The notes: generated by a model from the sequence alone, not told the origin. 64,000 nt of DNA from Competibacter_A sp037045685 (GCA_037045685.1 JBAOII010000035.1:558001-622000), one strand, 5' to 3'; counted from the first letter of the stretch, positions 27,015 to 36,168 are shown. Made by a program: numbers and translations.

Positions 27015-27728
27015 CTATTTTCCGCTCCAGCCATCGCCGCTATCGATCCCGCTGTTGTCGATCCCGCTGTTGTCGATCCCGCTGTAATCCGCTTCGCCGC
27101 TGTCCGTTCTGCCGTAGTCCGGTCCGCTGTTGTTGGCCCGCCCCTGGTACGTCCCGCTGTTGTTGGCCCGCCCCTGGTACGTCCCGCTGTTGTTGGCCCG
27201 CCCCTGGTACGTCCCGCTATTGTTGGCCCGCCCCTGGTACGCCCCGCTCGCGTAGCTGCCATCGTCGTAATCGCGTTCGCCGCAATTGTAGTAGGTGACG
27301 CCCTGCACGACGATCGAACTGCAACCTTCTCGTGGGGGCGGCGCCGAAGGCTCCGCATAATCGGCCGGCGGTGGCGCCGAGTTCGCGATCGCGGCCCCGA
27401 AGATAGTGCCGACGGCCAAACCGGCTACGGCAGCGCCCGCCGCGTCGCAATTCCAACAGCCGCCACCCCAATAATAGCCCCGAGGCCCGCCCCAATAATA
27501 GCCCCGAGGCCCGCCCCAGTAGCCTCGTGAGCCACCCCAATAACCATGTGGATGACCACCGGTCCAGTGGCCGCCGTGACCGCCGGTCCAGTGGCCGCCG
27601 TGACCGCCGCTCCAGTTTCCCCGGGGAACGCCTCCGCCACCGCGATCCCAAGCGCTCGCGTTGTACGCCGGAGCCAACACGGTAGCGATTATCGCCACTC
27701 CAAGCATGATTCGTTTGATCGCGTTCAT
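27015..27728 (-). CDS. Secreted glycine-rich repeat protein of unknown function
   Basis: 237 residues from ATG 27726-27728 with a signal peptide (MNAIKRIML, hydrophobic core, cut near AYNASA). Then come repeat blocks: two GGHGGHWT units, a run of GYWGGPRGYYWGG units, a small hydrophobic stretch with glycine-zipper spacing (AGAAVAGLAVGTIFGAAIA), a domain with CSSIVVQGVTYYNCGER, four decamers of the AYQGRANNSG type and three SGIDN units. The Tyr- and Gly-rich parts suggest a surface or outer-membrane-associated structural protein. The VVQGVTYYNCG segment also occurs in small exported proteins of unknown role. Repeat units are almost identical in DNA, so length may vary between strains. Confidence 0.7.
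   Translation of the reverse strand: MNAIKRIMLGVAIIATVLAPAYNASAWDRGGGGVPRGNWSGGHGGHWTGGHGGHWTGGHPHGYWGGSRGYWGGPRGYYWGGPRGYYWGGGCWNCDAAGAAVAGLAVGTIFGAAIANSAPPPADYAEPSAPPPREGCSSIVVQGVTYYNCGERDYDDGSYASGAYQGRANNSGTYQGRANNSGTYQGRANNSGTYQGRANNSGPDYGRTDSGEADYSGIDNSGIDNSGIDSGDGWSGK
27121..27240. repeat. 30-bp tandem repeat, four copies, inside the glycine-rich protein gene
   Basis: The unit starting GTCCCGCTGTTGTTGGCCCG is repeated four times with one or two differences and encodes the decamer with QGRANNSG. Two other arrays are in the same gene: three copies of a 15-bp unit at 27041-27085 and two copies of a 24-bp unit around 27468-27515. Confidence 0.9.
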
Positions 27729-27877
27729 GGCCTTACCTCTCAATCAGTCCAGTCGGGCTTTTTCTTCTCGTCCTGCGGAGGCAACCCCAACCTCATACGA
27801 TAAATTAGACTGTACTCAACCTTTAAATTTGCTGAACGGATACGGTTTCATATCAATTTTTTGTTGCAAAGCCGAAG

Positions 27878-29268
27878 TCATGCGACATCGGACGATGTAG
27901 AGCAGACGACCTTTGCGGAGGTTGTCCGAGGAGCTTGGTCGTTGACCGGATTCGGCGCGTTCCGGGTCTTGCGTGCGGCGGCAACCTCCCGAACATGATC
28001 GGCGAAGTCGGGATACCGCTCCAGAGTCCGAGCGAAGTCATCCCGACCGAGCAGGAACAAGTCGCAGTAATCGATGGCCCGGACCGTGGCGTTGCGCGGC
28101 GCTCGGTCCAGCAGCGCCATCTCCCCGAAAAAATCGCCGGCTTGCAGCGTGGCGATCACTTCGTCTGTCGGCCGTCAGGATTTCGATGGCGCCGTGCTGG
28201 ATGATGTATAGGGCGTCGGGCGGATCGCCGGCGCGAAACAGGATTTCACCCGGCAGCGCTACCCGTGGCTTGAGCGCAAGGATGATTTCCTCCACCGACC
28301 GCCGTTCGGCTCCCTTGAAAAAGGGCACCCGGTCGATGAGCGCGGCGTGGAGCGTCAAGATGATTTCGGCCCGGAGGGTCGGGGGCAAGGTCGCCAGCAC
28401 CGTGCGGTCGTCGTAGTGGTGGCGGCTTTCCCAGAGGTAGTGGTAGTAGGCCCCGACTTTTTCGCGCAGCCCCTTGGGTATTTGGTGATAGCGCATGAAC
28501 GCCTCGGCCCGATCCACCTTGGTCAGATGGCGTTCCCGCTCGGCGTCCATGCGAAACAGGAGCGTGGCGATGTTGCCCAAGAGGAAGCCGAAAAAGCCGA
28601 CCCCGACCATCATCACCAGGCAAGCGTAAGATCATTTGCGGCAGCGTGACGGGATGGACATCGCCGTAGCCGACCGTCGCCAGGGTGGTGATCGTCCAGT
28701 ACACGGCTTGACCGTATTCGAAGATCTGGTTTTCGCCGGGGCCGGCGGCACCGCTGCCGAGTTCGACCCAGCCACAGGCAAACAGATGCACCATCAAGGG
28801 CAACAACCCGCCCAGCGAGCAGAGCCGCGCCGCCACCGGATGGAGGGAATCCAACCGTTGCAGGAATTTCCAGCCCACCCAGAAGCCGTATGCTAGCGGG
28901 AGCTTTGCGACATAAAGGACCGTGGCACCGCTCCCGGTGACGAGTTCCGCCAAGCTCACCAGCGGCAGCGCCGCCAAACCCGCCGCCAGCAACGGTCCTC
29001 GCCCTCGTTGCGTTTGTTTGAACCGGCGCCGAGCGGACAGGACGGGCACCAGCAGCAGGGTCAGAATACCCAGATCGAAGAGGAAATCCGCCCAGGATGA
29101 CTGGAGCGGGGCGGGGAAAGCGAACCGAAGCGGAATCCAGATGCCTCCAGCCAGGGCAGCGAGGACCAGACAGAGCTGGATCAGGTTTTTTCGGGTCGTG
29201 GCGACCTTGCACCAACCGCGAAGTCGGGAGGCTGAAGTCCCGATGGCGACCAACGGATTTGACGCCAT
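27878..29268 (-). CDS. Cyclic-nucleotide-binding K+ channel-like protein, two frameshifts
   Basis: Begins MASNPLVAIG at 29268. The membrane part has about five helices and a pore with TLATVGYGD, the K+ selectivity filter. After a frame break at about 28626 it continues with the inner helix MMVGVGFFGFLLGN, a C-linker (AFMRYHQIPKGLREKV) and a cNMP-binding domain (ALPGEILFRAGDPPDALYII); after a second break near 28165 come GDFFGEMALLDRAPRNATVRA, the phosphate-binding cassette, and the end at 27878. Removing one extra base at each place gives about 463 residues. It resembles bacterial CNG/HCN-type channels. Ligand (cAMP, cGMP) cannot be told. Confidence 0.83.
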
Positions 29269-29270
29269 CG

Positions 29271-29984
29271 TCAGCCGGCTTTGCCGGCCCGAACCGGGAC
29301 GGCTTCGATCATGTCGCCGCGCCGCTCGGCGCGCAAGGCAAAATCGACCACATCCCGCTGGAGGCACAGGATGATGTCCTCTTTGGGCAGGTGCGGATGA
29401 TCGGTATCGAGGTATTTGCGGGCGTTCGGGTGCGCCAGAATCTCGACGAGCGCGGCCGCGTGATCGTAGGGTTCCCCGGTCAGCAGACTTTCGAGATAGT
29501 CGGCGCAGCGTTCGTCCTCGGGCGCCGGGACGCTGGCCCGACTGCCCATCGCCACCAGGCTCACCGTGGTCGGGCCGCGCTGGCGGATGTAGGCGGCGGT
29601 CGCTCGGGCATTGAGAAAAGAAGCCAGCAGTACTTCGTCCGCCCGCGCCAGCGCCGCCGGCACGCCGCCCACGCCAGAGGTGGAGCGGTGGATGACGGTT
29701 CGGCCCCGAAAGCGCTCGGCTCCGGCCTCAAGAATCCGGTAGGGAGAGTTGGTCAGGTCGAAACCGGGGATGGGGTCTTCGTTGCGGGACCCGACCAGCA
29801 GGGCGTCGCCGCGCAGGGCGAAGCAGCGCTCCACATCGTTTTCCAGCAGAAGACGGGCAGTTCCCAGGTGGATCAGCAAGGGTTCGCTCGAAAAGGAGCG
29901 GAACACGTCGATGATAACGGCTAGACCGGTTGCGGCGCTGGCCCCCGCCGCCAAGGAAAGTCGTCGGATTTCCATCGTTTGCAT
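29271..29984 (-). CDS. 2-phosphosulfolactate phosphatase family protein (ComB-like)
   Basis: 237 residues. It shows the family blocks VIIDVFRSFSSEP (Asp and Arg near residues 26-29), VGSRNEDPIPGFDLTNSP and HRSTSGVGGV, and the C-terminal acidic stretch AAALVEILAHP. ComB enzymes in methanogens release phosphate from phosphosulfolactate on the way to coenzyme M; bacterial homologues lacking that pathway have unknown substrates. No other coenzyme M or sulfolactate gene is near. The N-terminus begins at ATG 29984; the gene lies two bases before the channel gene on the same strand and is probably co-transcribed with it. Confidence 0.8.
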   Translation of the reverse strand: MQTMEIRRLSLAAGASAATGLAVIIDVFRSFSSEPLLIHLGTARLLLENDVERCFALRGDALLVGSRNEDPIPGFDLTNSPYRILEAGAERFRGRTVIHRSTSGVGGVPAALARADEVLLASFLNARATAAYIRQRGPTTVSLVAMGSRASVPAPEDERCADYLESLLTGEPYDHAAALVEILAHPNARKYLDTDHPHLPKEDIILCLQRDVVDFALRAERRGDMIEAVPVRAGKAG

Positions 29985-30363
29985 CTTCCCCTCGGGATAG
30001 GTTTTCGGGCATCTTTTCGAAACCGCAGCGATTTTCCTTGGCGCGGAATCGAGCCGATTCGCGAGGATCGGTTATTCGGTGAACATAGTCATTTGAAATC
30101 GTTAATGATTATACGATGCCGCTCATCGAATAGTTACAACCGGGTAGCTGTATGCGCTAAGCTTCTCCGGTCAGCATACTGCACGGGATGGTCGTCATGA
30201 AGGTGCTCGCACGGTGGAATAGGGCCGTAGATCTCGGTGCCGAGGTGTCGAAATCGGAGTGGAGGCGGCAGCGACGGCGCGGATGCAGGAAGCCACACCC
30301 CGATGATCCATCGCCTCTGTGATGTGATTTGGTGGACCAGTTACTGTTTGGTGAGGAGCGAAC
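29985..30363. other. Intergenic region between divergent ComB-like gene and dolP
   Basis: 379 bases, AT-richer than the surroundings in the middle (30085-30130). No RNA gene, hairpin with T-run or convincing ORF was seen. It should contain both promoters. GAGGAG precedes the dolP start. Confidence 0.5.
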
Positions 30364-30942
30364 ATGATGTTGTGGATGCGATTGACCGGCGCGCTATTGT
30401 CGATAAGCCTGCTCGGCGGTTGCGCCGGTCTCCTGATTGGAGGCGCGGCGGTCGGCGTCAGCGTGGCGCACGACCGGCGGACGACCGGCACCGTGGTGGA
30501 TGATCAAAGCATCGAATTGAAGGTCTTCGACGCGCTCAACCAGAAATTGCCGCCCGGCAACCGGATCAGCGCCACCTGTTATAACGGCGCCGTGCTGTTG
30601 ACCGGCGAGGTTGTGTCCGAAGCAGTAAAACAAAAGGCCGAGGCCATCGTTCGGGGTGTCACGCCGCCGGTCCGGGAGGTTTACAACGAGTTGGTGGTCG
30701 GAGCCCCTCGACCGTTTTCCGCCCGAAGCAACGACGGTTTGCTGACCACCAAGGTCAAGGCCGCCCTGTTCCAAGTCAAGATCGACGACTTCGATCCGAC
30801 TCGCGTCAAAGTGATCACGGATCAAAACGTGGTGTATTTGATGGGCTTGGTGCGGCCGAACGAAGCGGATGCCTCGGCCAATGTCGCCAGCCAAGTCAGC
30901 GGCGTGCGTCAGGTGGTGACCCTGTTCGAGTACATCAACTGA
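30364..30942 (+). CDS. dolP: Outer membrane lipoprotein with two BON domains (DolP-like)
   Basis: 192 residues with a lipobox LLGGC (Cys 20) and two BON domains (about residues 48-115 and 120-190). The blocks ISATCYNGAVLLTGEV and VKVITDQNVVYLMGLV are equivalent in the two domains, and RQVVTLFEYIN ends it. DolP (YraP) binds anionic phospholipids at the division site and supports outer-membrane integrity in E. coli. In that species it stands beside other genes; here it stands alone, converging with sspB. The start ATG at 30364 is chosen for the ribosome site GAGGAG; a second ATG lies one codon later. Confidence 0.88.
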   Translation: MMLWMRLTGALLSISLLGGCAGLLIGGAAVGVSVAHDRRTTGTVVDDQSIELKVFDALNQKLPPGNRISATCYNGAVLLTGEVVSEAVKQKAEAIVRGVTPPVREVYNELVVGAPRPFSARSNDGLLTTKVKAALFQVKIDDFDPTRVKVITDQNVVYLMGLVRPNEADASANVASQVSGVRQVVTLFEYIN

Positions 30943-30952
30943 TCGACCGACG

Positions 30953-31357
30953 CTATTTCACGATTTTCAGCGTCGGCCTGCCTTCGGGACGACCGGCGGG
31001 TTTGTCGGATTGCGGGGCACTGGGCGGAGATGGTGGTCCATCATCGCCCTGTTCCTCGCCGAAGGCCATGCCTTGGCCGTTCTCGCGGGCGTAAATGGCC
31101 AGGACGGAGGCCACGGGAATGCGCACGGTGCGAGCCACACCGCCGAAGCGGGCGTTGAATTCGATCCAATCGTTGCCCAGCCGCAGGTCGCGCACGGCGG
31201 CCGCGTTGATGTTGAGCACGATTCGCCCCTCCTGGACGTGCTGTTTGGGAACTTCCACGCCCGGTGATTCCGCGTTGACCAGAATGTGAGGAGTCAGACT
31301 ATTGTCTTCAATCCATTCATACAGGGCGCGGATCAGATAGGGACGAGTCGAAGTCAT
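30953..31357 (-). CDS. sspB: ClpXP protease specificity-enhancing factor SspB
   Basis: 134 residues. The N-terminal domain (STRPYLIRALYEWIEDNSLTPH ... NARFGG) binds the ssrA tag and tethers substrates to ClpXP; the acidic, Pro-rich linker ends in the ClpX-binding tail RPTLKIVK, visible at the C-terminus. In many gammaproteobacteria sspA lies between petC and sspB; here sspA is missing, with only 118 bases between. The gene follows petABC on the same strand. Confidence 0.94.
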   Translation of the reverse strand: MTSTRPYLIRALYEWIEDNSLTPHILVNAESPGVEVPKQHVQEGRIVLNINAAAVRDLRLGNDWIEFNARFGGVARTVRIPVASVLAIYARENGQGMAFGEEQGDDGPPSPPSAPQSDKPAGRPEGRPTLKIVK

Positions 31358-31420
31358 GACGGGCGGGCCGGGAGAGGGAAAAATAGGCTCCCCTGAAAAC
31401 CGGCGGGGAGCGAGTCGTCG

Positions 31421-31468
31421 CCGGTTCCGTCGGGGAGCTGGAACCGGTTAGGTCGCCCCCGACGGAAC
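31421..31468. other. Nested, competing inverted repeats between petC and sspB
   Basis: GTTCCGTCGGGG (31424-31435) pairs perfectly with CCCCGACGGAAC (31457-31468); CCGGTTCC (31421-31428) pairs with GGAACCGG (31440-31447). The two pairings exclude each other. No T-run follows on the minus strand. Confidence 0.55.
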
Positions 31469-31475
31469 CACGTCA

Positions 31476-32225
31476 TCAATGCACGTCCTTCCAGTATTCC
31501 TTCTTCAGCATATAGAACACCACGCAAGCCAAGGCCAGGAACAGCACGACCCAGATTCCGATCCGCTGGCGTAGCAACTGAATGGGTTCACCGGCGTAGG
31601 ACAGGAAGTTCACCAGATCCGCCATCGCCTCGCGGAACTCGGGCGGGCTCATGCTGCCCGGCTGCACCAGCTCGAAACCGGTCAGCACCTTGGTTTCCTG
31701 CGCGCCCTTCTCCTTGGCTTTATGGACCTCGTAAACCGGCTTCTGCCAGCCTTGCAGCTCCCATAACACATGCGGCATGCCGGCGTTTGGGAATACCGCG
31801 TTGTTGACCCCAAACGGCCGGGTCGGGTCCAAGTAAAACGTTTGCAGGTAGGTGAACAGATAGTCCACCCCGCGCGAGCGGGCGATCAGGGTCAAGTCGG
31901 GCGGGACGACGCCGAACCATTGTTTGGCGTCGATTTTGGGCATCGCGTTCTTCATCAGATCGCCGACCTTGGCGCCGGTGAAGATCAGGTTGGCCTTGAC
32001 CTGGTCGTCGGTCAGGCCGATGTCGCGGGCCATCCGGTTGTAGCGCTGGTGCTCCAGCGAATGGCAGCCCATGCAGTAGTTCACGAACAGCTTGGCGCCG
32101 TTTTGCAGCGAAGCCTTGTTGTGCGGGTCGAGCGGCGCCACCTGCAACGGATAGCCCTCTCCGCCGGACGCCATGCTCGAAGCCGGAAGCGCCAGAAATG
32201 CGAGTGCGACGATTATTTTTTTCAT
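31476..32225 (-). CDS. petC: Cytochrome c1 (bc1 complex)
   Basis: 249 residues with a signal peptide, the heme c site CMGCH near residue 51, the distal Met in the VFPNAGMPHVLW region, and a C-terminal anchor helix (about residues 225-243) before KKEYWKDVH. It carries electrons from the Rieske centre to soluble cytochrome c. The start ATG overlaps the petB stop (ATGA). It closes the petABC operon. A longer reading of the frame upstream exists but runs antiparallel to no family sequence and is rejected. Confidence 0.95.
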   Translation of the reverse strand: MKKIIVALAFLALPASSMASGGEGYPLQVAPLDPHNKASLQNGAKLFVNYCMGCHSLEHQRYNRMARDIGLTDDQVKANLIFTGAKVGDLMKNAMPKIDAKQWFGVVPPDLTLIARSRGVDYLFTYLQTFYLDPTRPFGVNNAVFPNAGMPHVLWELQGWQKPVYEVHKAKEKGAQETKVLTGFELVQPGSMSPPEFREAMADLVNFLSYAGEPIQLLRQRIGIWVVLFLALACVVFYMLKKEYWKDVH

Positions 32226-33466
32226 TTCCAGGTCACCCTTTCCGGGACCGGCTTGGTTTTTTCGATGGCCGGCAAAATCGGTAGCACGAAGAAGAAGCCG
32301 AAGTAAATCGCGGAGCAGATTTGAGCCAAGGTAGTGCGGCCCGGAGTGGTCGGCAGCGCGCCCAGATAACCCAGGATCAGGAACGAGACCACGAACGCCG
32401 CCAGGACCAGCTTGAAAGCGAAGCCGCGATAACGGATCGACTTCACCGGGCTGCGATCCAGCCAAGGCAGGAAGAACAGCAGGACGATGGAAGCGCCCAT
32501 CGCCAGCACGCCCCAGACCTGCGTGCCCGCAAAGGACGGTACCGCGCGCAAGATGGCGTAAAACGGCGTGAAGTACCACACGGGGGCGATGTGGGGAGGC
32601 GTCTTGAGCGGATCGGCCGGATCGAAGTTCGGGTGTTCGAGGAAGTAGCCGCCCATTTCGGGCATGAAGAAAATCACCACCGAGAAGAACAGCAGGAAAA
32701 CCATAACGCCCACCAAGTCCTTGACGGTGTAGTACGGATGGAAGGGGATGCCGTCCAAAGGAATGCCTTTTTCATCCTTGAGCTTCTTGATTTCCACACC
32801 GTCGGGGTTATTGGAACCCACTTCGTGCAGGGCGAGGATGTGGGCGACCACCAAGCCGAGCAGCACCAGCGGCAAGGCGATGACGTGCAGGGAGAAGAAG
32901 CGATTCAGGGTGGCGTCGGATACCACAAAGTCGCCACGAATCCAGACCGACAAATCCGGGCCGATGACGGGAAGCGCGCTGAACAGGTTGATGATCACTT
33001 GCGCGCCCCAGAACGACATTTGGCCCCAGGGCAGCAAGTAGCCCATGAACGCTTCAGCCATGAGAGCGAGAAAGATCAGCACGCCGAAAATCCAGATCAG
33101 TTCGCGCGGTTTCTTGTAAGAACCGTAGATCAGGGCGCGGTACATGTGCAAGTAGACCATGATGAAGAAGGCCGAGGCACCGGTGGAGTGCATGTAGCGG
33201 ATCAGCCAGCCCCAGTCCACGTCGCGCATGATGTATTCGACCGAGGCGAACGCATCGGCCGCAGATGGTTTGTAGCTCATGGTGAGCCAGATGCCGGTCA
33301 GTATCTGGTTGACCAACACCAACAGCGCCAGCGAGCCGAAGTAGTACCAGACGTTAAAATTTTTCGGTGCGTAGTACTCGGTCAGATGTTCCCGGATGGA
33401 TTTGGTCAGGGGAAAGCGTTCGTCGATCCAGCCGAGCAGGCCGGTCGTGCCTTGTGTGTTTGCCAT
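32222..33466 (-). CDS. petB: Cytochrome b (bc1 complex)
   Basis: 414 residues with eight helices. It holds two heme b groups; the ligand His pairs are in YMHSTGASAFFIMVYLHMYR and in SLHVIALPLVLLGLVVAHILALHE. The quinol-site motif PEW is replaced here by APVWYFTPFYAILRA, in which PVWYF is common in proteobacteria. The loop GSNNPDG and the last helices complete a one-piece proteobacterial cytochrome b. Its start overlaps the petA stop by one base and its stop the petC start. Confidence 0.95.
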   Translation of the reverse strand: MANTQGTTGLLGWIDERFPLTKSIREHLTEYYAPKNFNVWYYFGSLALLVLVNQILTGIWLTMSYKPSAADAFASVEYIMRDVDWGWLIRYMHSTGASAFFIMVYLHMYRALIYGSYKKPRELIWIFGVLIFLALMAEAFMGYLLPWGQMSFWGAQVIINLFSALPVIGPDLSVWIRGDFVVSDATLNRFFSLHVIALPLVLLGLVVAHILALHEVGSNNPDGVEIKKLKDEKGIPLDGIPFHPYYTVKDLVGVMVFLLFFSVVIFFMPEMGGYFLEHPNFDPADPLKTPPHIAPVWYFTPFYAILRAVPSFAGTQVWGVLAMGASIVLLFFLPWLDRSPVKSIRYRGFAFKLVLAAFVVSFLILGYLGALPTTPGRTTLAQICSAIYFGFFFVLPILPAIEKTKPVPERVTWK

Positions 33467-34065
33467 TATGCGGTCTCCGGATCAACGCCAATCAATACGC
33501 GGGTATCGCTCAGATACCGATAGGACGGCACCTCCAGGTTGGACGGCGCGGGAACGCCCTTGTAGACCCGGCCGGCCAAGTCGAAGCGGGAGCCGTGACA
33601 GGGACAGAAGAAACCGCCCTTCCAGGCCGGACCCAAATCGGCCGGCGCCACGTCGGGCCGGAAAGTGGGCGAACAGCCGAGGTGGGTGCAAATGCCGACC
33701 AGCACCAGCACTTCGGGCTTGACGGCGCGGTAGGCGTTCTGGGCGTATTTGGGTTGCTGGCTGGCCATTTCGGAATTGGGGTCGAGCAGCTCGCCCTTGA
33801 GTTTGGGCAGGTCGTCCAGCATCGCCTTGCTCCGCTTCAACAGCCAAACCGGTTTGCCGCGCCATTCGACGGTCATCATGGCGCCCTCTTCCAGCTTGCT
33901 GATATCGGCTTCCACCGGCGCCCCCGCAGCCTGGGCGCGCTCGCTGGGCGACCAGGATTTCAAAAATGGAACGGCGACGAACGCCACGCCAACGCCGCCG
34001 ACCACGGTAGCCGTAGCGGTCAGAAAGCGGCGTCTGCCGAGATCGACGTCATCTACCGTACTCAT
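33466..34065 (-). CDS. petA: Ubiquinol-cytochrome c reductase iron-sulfur (Rieske) subunit
   Basis: 199 residues. A twin-arginine-like N-terminus (DLGRRRFLTATATVVGGVG) gives the anchor helix; the cluster binds through CTHLGC near residue 126 and CPCHGSRFD near 151. It accepts one electron from ubiquinol and swings to cytochrome c1. It heads petABC; AGGAGA precedes the start. The 274 bases upstream, to the end of the nif3-like gene, should hold the operon promoter; no convincing boxes were seen there. Confidence 0.95.
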   Translation of the reverse strand: MSTVDDVDLGRRRFLTATATVVGGVGVAFVAVPFLKSWSPSERAQAAGAPVEADISKLEEGAMMTVEWRGKPVWLLKRSKAMLDDLPKLKGELLDPNSEMASQQPKYAQNAYRAVKPEVLVLVGICTHLGCSPTFRPDVAPADLGPAWKGGFFCPCHGSRFDLAGRVYKGVPAPSNLEVPSYRYLSDTRVLIGVDPETA

Positions 34066-34339
34066 ACGCAGTCTCCTGTGTGGATTTATTGTTGATGATG
34101 GGTTGTTTGCTAATCGTTATGCGCAGTTTTCTTGTTCGTTGGAGCCACGCCGAGAGCCGGGCTCGCGCCGAGCCCAACGGGTTGCGATGCGTGCGCCGAA
34201 CGGCGCGCGAAGTCCATCGAGGCAAACTCCCTGGGTTCCCACGGCAAGGCAAAACTATACCTCACGGCGGGTATTTGGGTCTATGTGCTTGTCGCTCAAA
34301 GCGGCGGCTTCGCGGGCGGAGAAAGCCGTCGGCCGGCGC

Positions 34340-35101
34340 TCAGACCGGGTTGTCGATGTCCGCGAACGCGAAATTCAGAGCGAACTGTTCCGCCAGATGC
34401 GCGCCCAGCGCTTGCACGCCGTAGCGCTCGGTGGCGTGGTGGCCGGCGGCGAAGAAATGCAAACCGTTTTCGCGAGCGAAGTGGACGGTTTGCTCCGACG
34501 CTTCGCCGGTCAGAAAGGCGTCCGCTCCCGCGTCGAGCGCAAGCTCGATAGAGGATTGCGCGGCGCCGGTGCACCAGGCCAGCCGGCGAATGGGCGCGTC
34601 GGTGCCAGGAATGTGCAGCGGGGTCCGGCCGAGCCGGTCGGCGAGATGGGCGGTGAAGGCGTCTGCCCGCGTGGGTATGGCCGGTTCGCCCAGCATGACC
34701 AGTCCCGGCGCGCGGCTGTTACCGCCGACGGTGCCGGTGATGGATAGGCCCAGCACGCGGGCGAGCTGGGCGTTGTTGCCGAGTTCCGGGTGGGCGTCCA
34801 GCGGCAGATGGTAAGCGATTAGACTGATGCCGTGGCCGAGCAGGGTGGCGAGGCGCCGGTACTTCATGCCGACCACGCGCGGGTTTTCGCCTTTCCAGAA
34901 ATAGCCGTGATGCACCAGCACGGCGTCCGCTCGGCGTTCGACCGCCGCGTCCAGCAGGGCTTGGCAGGCGGTGACGCCGCCGACCAGCGTGCCGATTTCC
35001 GCCCGCCCCTGCACCTGCAAGCCGTTGGGGCAATAGTCGCTGAAATTGCCGATTCCCAGCAGTTCGTCGGCGTAAGCCACCAGTTCGCTCAATCGCGCCA
35101 T
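34340..35101 (-). CDS. Nif3/YbgI family dinuclear metal-binding protein
   Basis: 253 residues. It shows VHHGYFWKGENP (metal-binding His pair), LIAYHLPLDAHPELGNNA and GHHATERYG near the C-terminus, the conserved metal ligands of the Nif3-like family, often labelled GTP cyclohydrolase 1 type 2 homologue. The biochemical role is uncertain; a hydrolase with a toroidal hexamer is known structurally. The start overlaps the hisC stop by one base, so it is the last gene of the long minus-strand run. Confidence 0.92.
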   Translation of the reverse strand: MARLSELVAYADELLGIGNFSDYCPNGLQVQGRAEIGTLVGGVTACQALLDAAVERRADAVLVHHGYFWKGENPRVVGMKYRRLATLLGHGISLIAYHLPLDAHPELGNNAQLARVLGLSITGTVGGNSRAPGLVMLGEPAIPTRADAFTAHLADRLGRTPLHIPGTDAPIRRLAWCTGAAQSSIELALDAGADAFLTGEASEQTVHFARENGLHFFAAGHHATERYGVQALGAHLAEQFALNFAFADIDNPV

Positions 35102-36168
35102 CAGCGAGGTTCCAGCACTTCGCCGAGCGCGGCCAGCAGCGCGGCGTTCTGTTCCGGGTCGCCGACCGTGATCCGCAAAAATTGCTCGATGCGGGGTTGG
35201 CGGAAATGGCGGACGATCACGCCGTGTCGTCGTAGCCCGGCCGCCAGTTCGGCGGCGTCGCGCCGGGGATGGCGGGCAAACACGAAGTTGGCCGCCGAGG
35301 GCAGCACCTCGAAGCCGAGTGCTTGCAGGGCCGTGACCAGTTCCGCGCGACCGGCGATCACCGCTTGTCGGGTGCGCTCGTAATGGTCGCGGTCGGCGAA
35401 GGCGGCCGCTCCTCCGGCAATCGCCAGCCGGTCCAGCGGGTAGGAGTTGAAACTGTTTTTCACCCGCTCCAGCGCTTCGATCAGTTCGGGATGGCCGACC
35501 GCCAGCCCGACGCGAAGACCGGCGAGCGAGCGGGATTTGGAGAGCGTTTGGGTGACCAGCAGGTTCGGGTGGCGGTCCACCAGGGCGATGGCAGTGTCCC
35601 CGCCGAAATCGATGTAGGCCTCGTCCACGACCACCGCCGAATCCCGGTTGTGCCGAAGCAGCCATTCGATGTCGGCCAAGGCCAGCAGGCAACCGGTCGG
35701 AGCGTTCGGGTTGGCGAAGATGATGCCGCCGTTCGGGCGCAAATAATCGGTGACGCGCAGCGAGAAATCCTCGGCCAAGGGTACGGTGACGTACTCGACG
35801 CCGTACAGGCCGCAGTAGACCGGGTAGAAGCTGTAAGTGATATCGGGGAACAGCAGCGGCGCGGGGTGTTGAAACAGGGCTTGAAAGATGTGGGCCAGCA
35901 CTTCGTCCGAGCCATTGCCGACGAAAACCTGCGCCGGCGTGACCCCGTAATAGTCGGCGATGGCTCGTTTCAGTCGCTCCGCATTTGGGTCCGGATATAA
36001 CCGCAGAGCGTCGGACAACTCGCCCCGGATCGCTTCCAGCACCTTGGGCGAAGGGCCGTAAGGGTTTTCGTTGGTATTGAGCTTGACCAGCTTGTCGAGC
36101 TTGGGTTGCTCGCCCGGCACGTAGGGGGTGAGCCGGCCAACGACCGGACTCCAGTAGGGATTGGTCAT
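35101..36168 (-). CDS. hisC: Histidinol-phosphate aminotransferase
   Basis: 355 residues, class I/II PLP aminotransferase. KLNTNENPYGPSPKVLEAI is the N-terminal signature; the PLP lysine is in TLSKSRSLAGLRVG; ANPNAPTG and VVDEAYIDF are substrate- and cofactor-site blocks. It makes histidinol phosphate from imidazole-acetol phosphate. The start ATG (complement of 36166-36168) overlaps the restored hisD stop TGA (ATGA), supporting both calls. Confidence 0.96.
   Translation of the reverse strand: MTNPYWSPVVGRLTPYVPGEQPKLDKLVKLNTNENPYGPSPKVLEAIRGELSDALRLYPDPNAERLKRAIADYYGVTPAQVFVGNGSDEVLAHIFQALFQHPAPLLFPDITYSFYPVYCGLYGVEYVTVPLAEDFSLRVTDYLRPNGGIIFANPNAPTGCLLALADIEWLLRHNRDSAVVVDEAYIDFGGDTAIALVDRHPNLLVTQTLSKSRSLAGLRVGLAVGHPELIEALERVKNSFNSYPLDRLAIAGGAAAFADRDHYERTRQAVIAGRAELVTALQALGFEVLPSAANFVFARHPRRDAAELAAGLRRHGVIVRHFRQPRIEQFLRITVGDPEQNAALLAALGEVLEPR

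Noticed and set aside
27121..27240. CRISPR array
   Set aside because: The four 30-bp units are directly adjacent with no spacers, are within a coding frame, and no cas genes are near.
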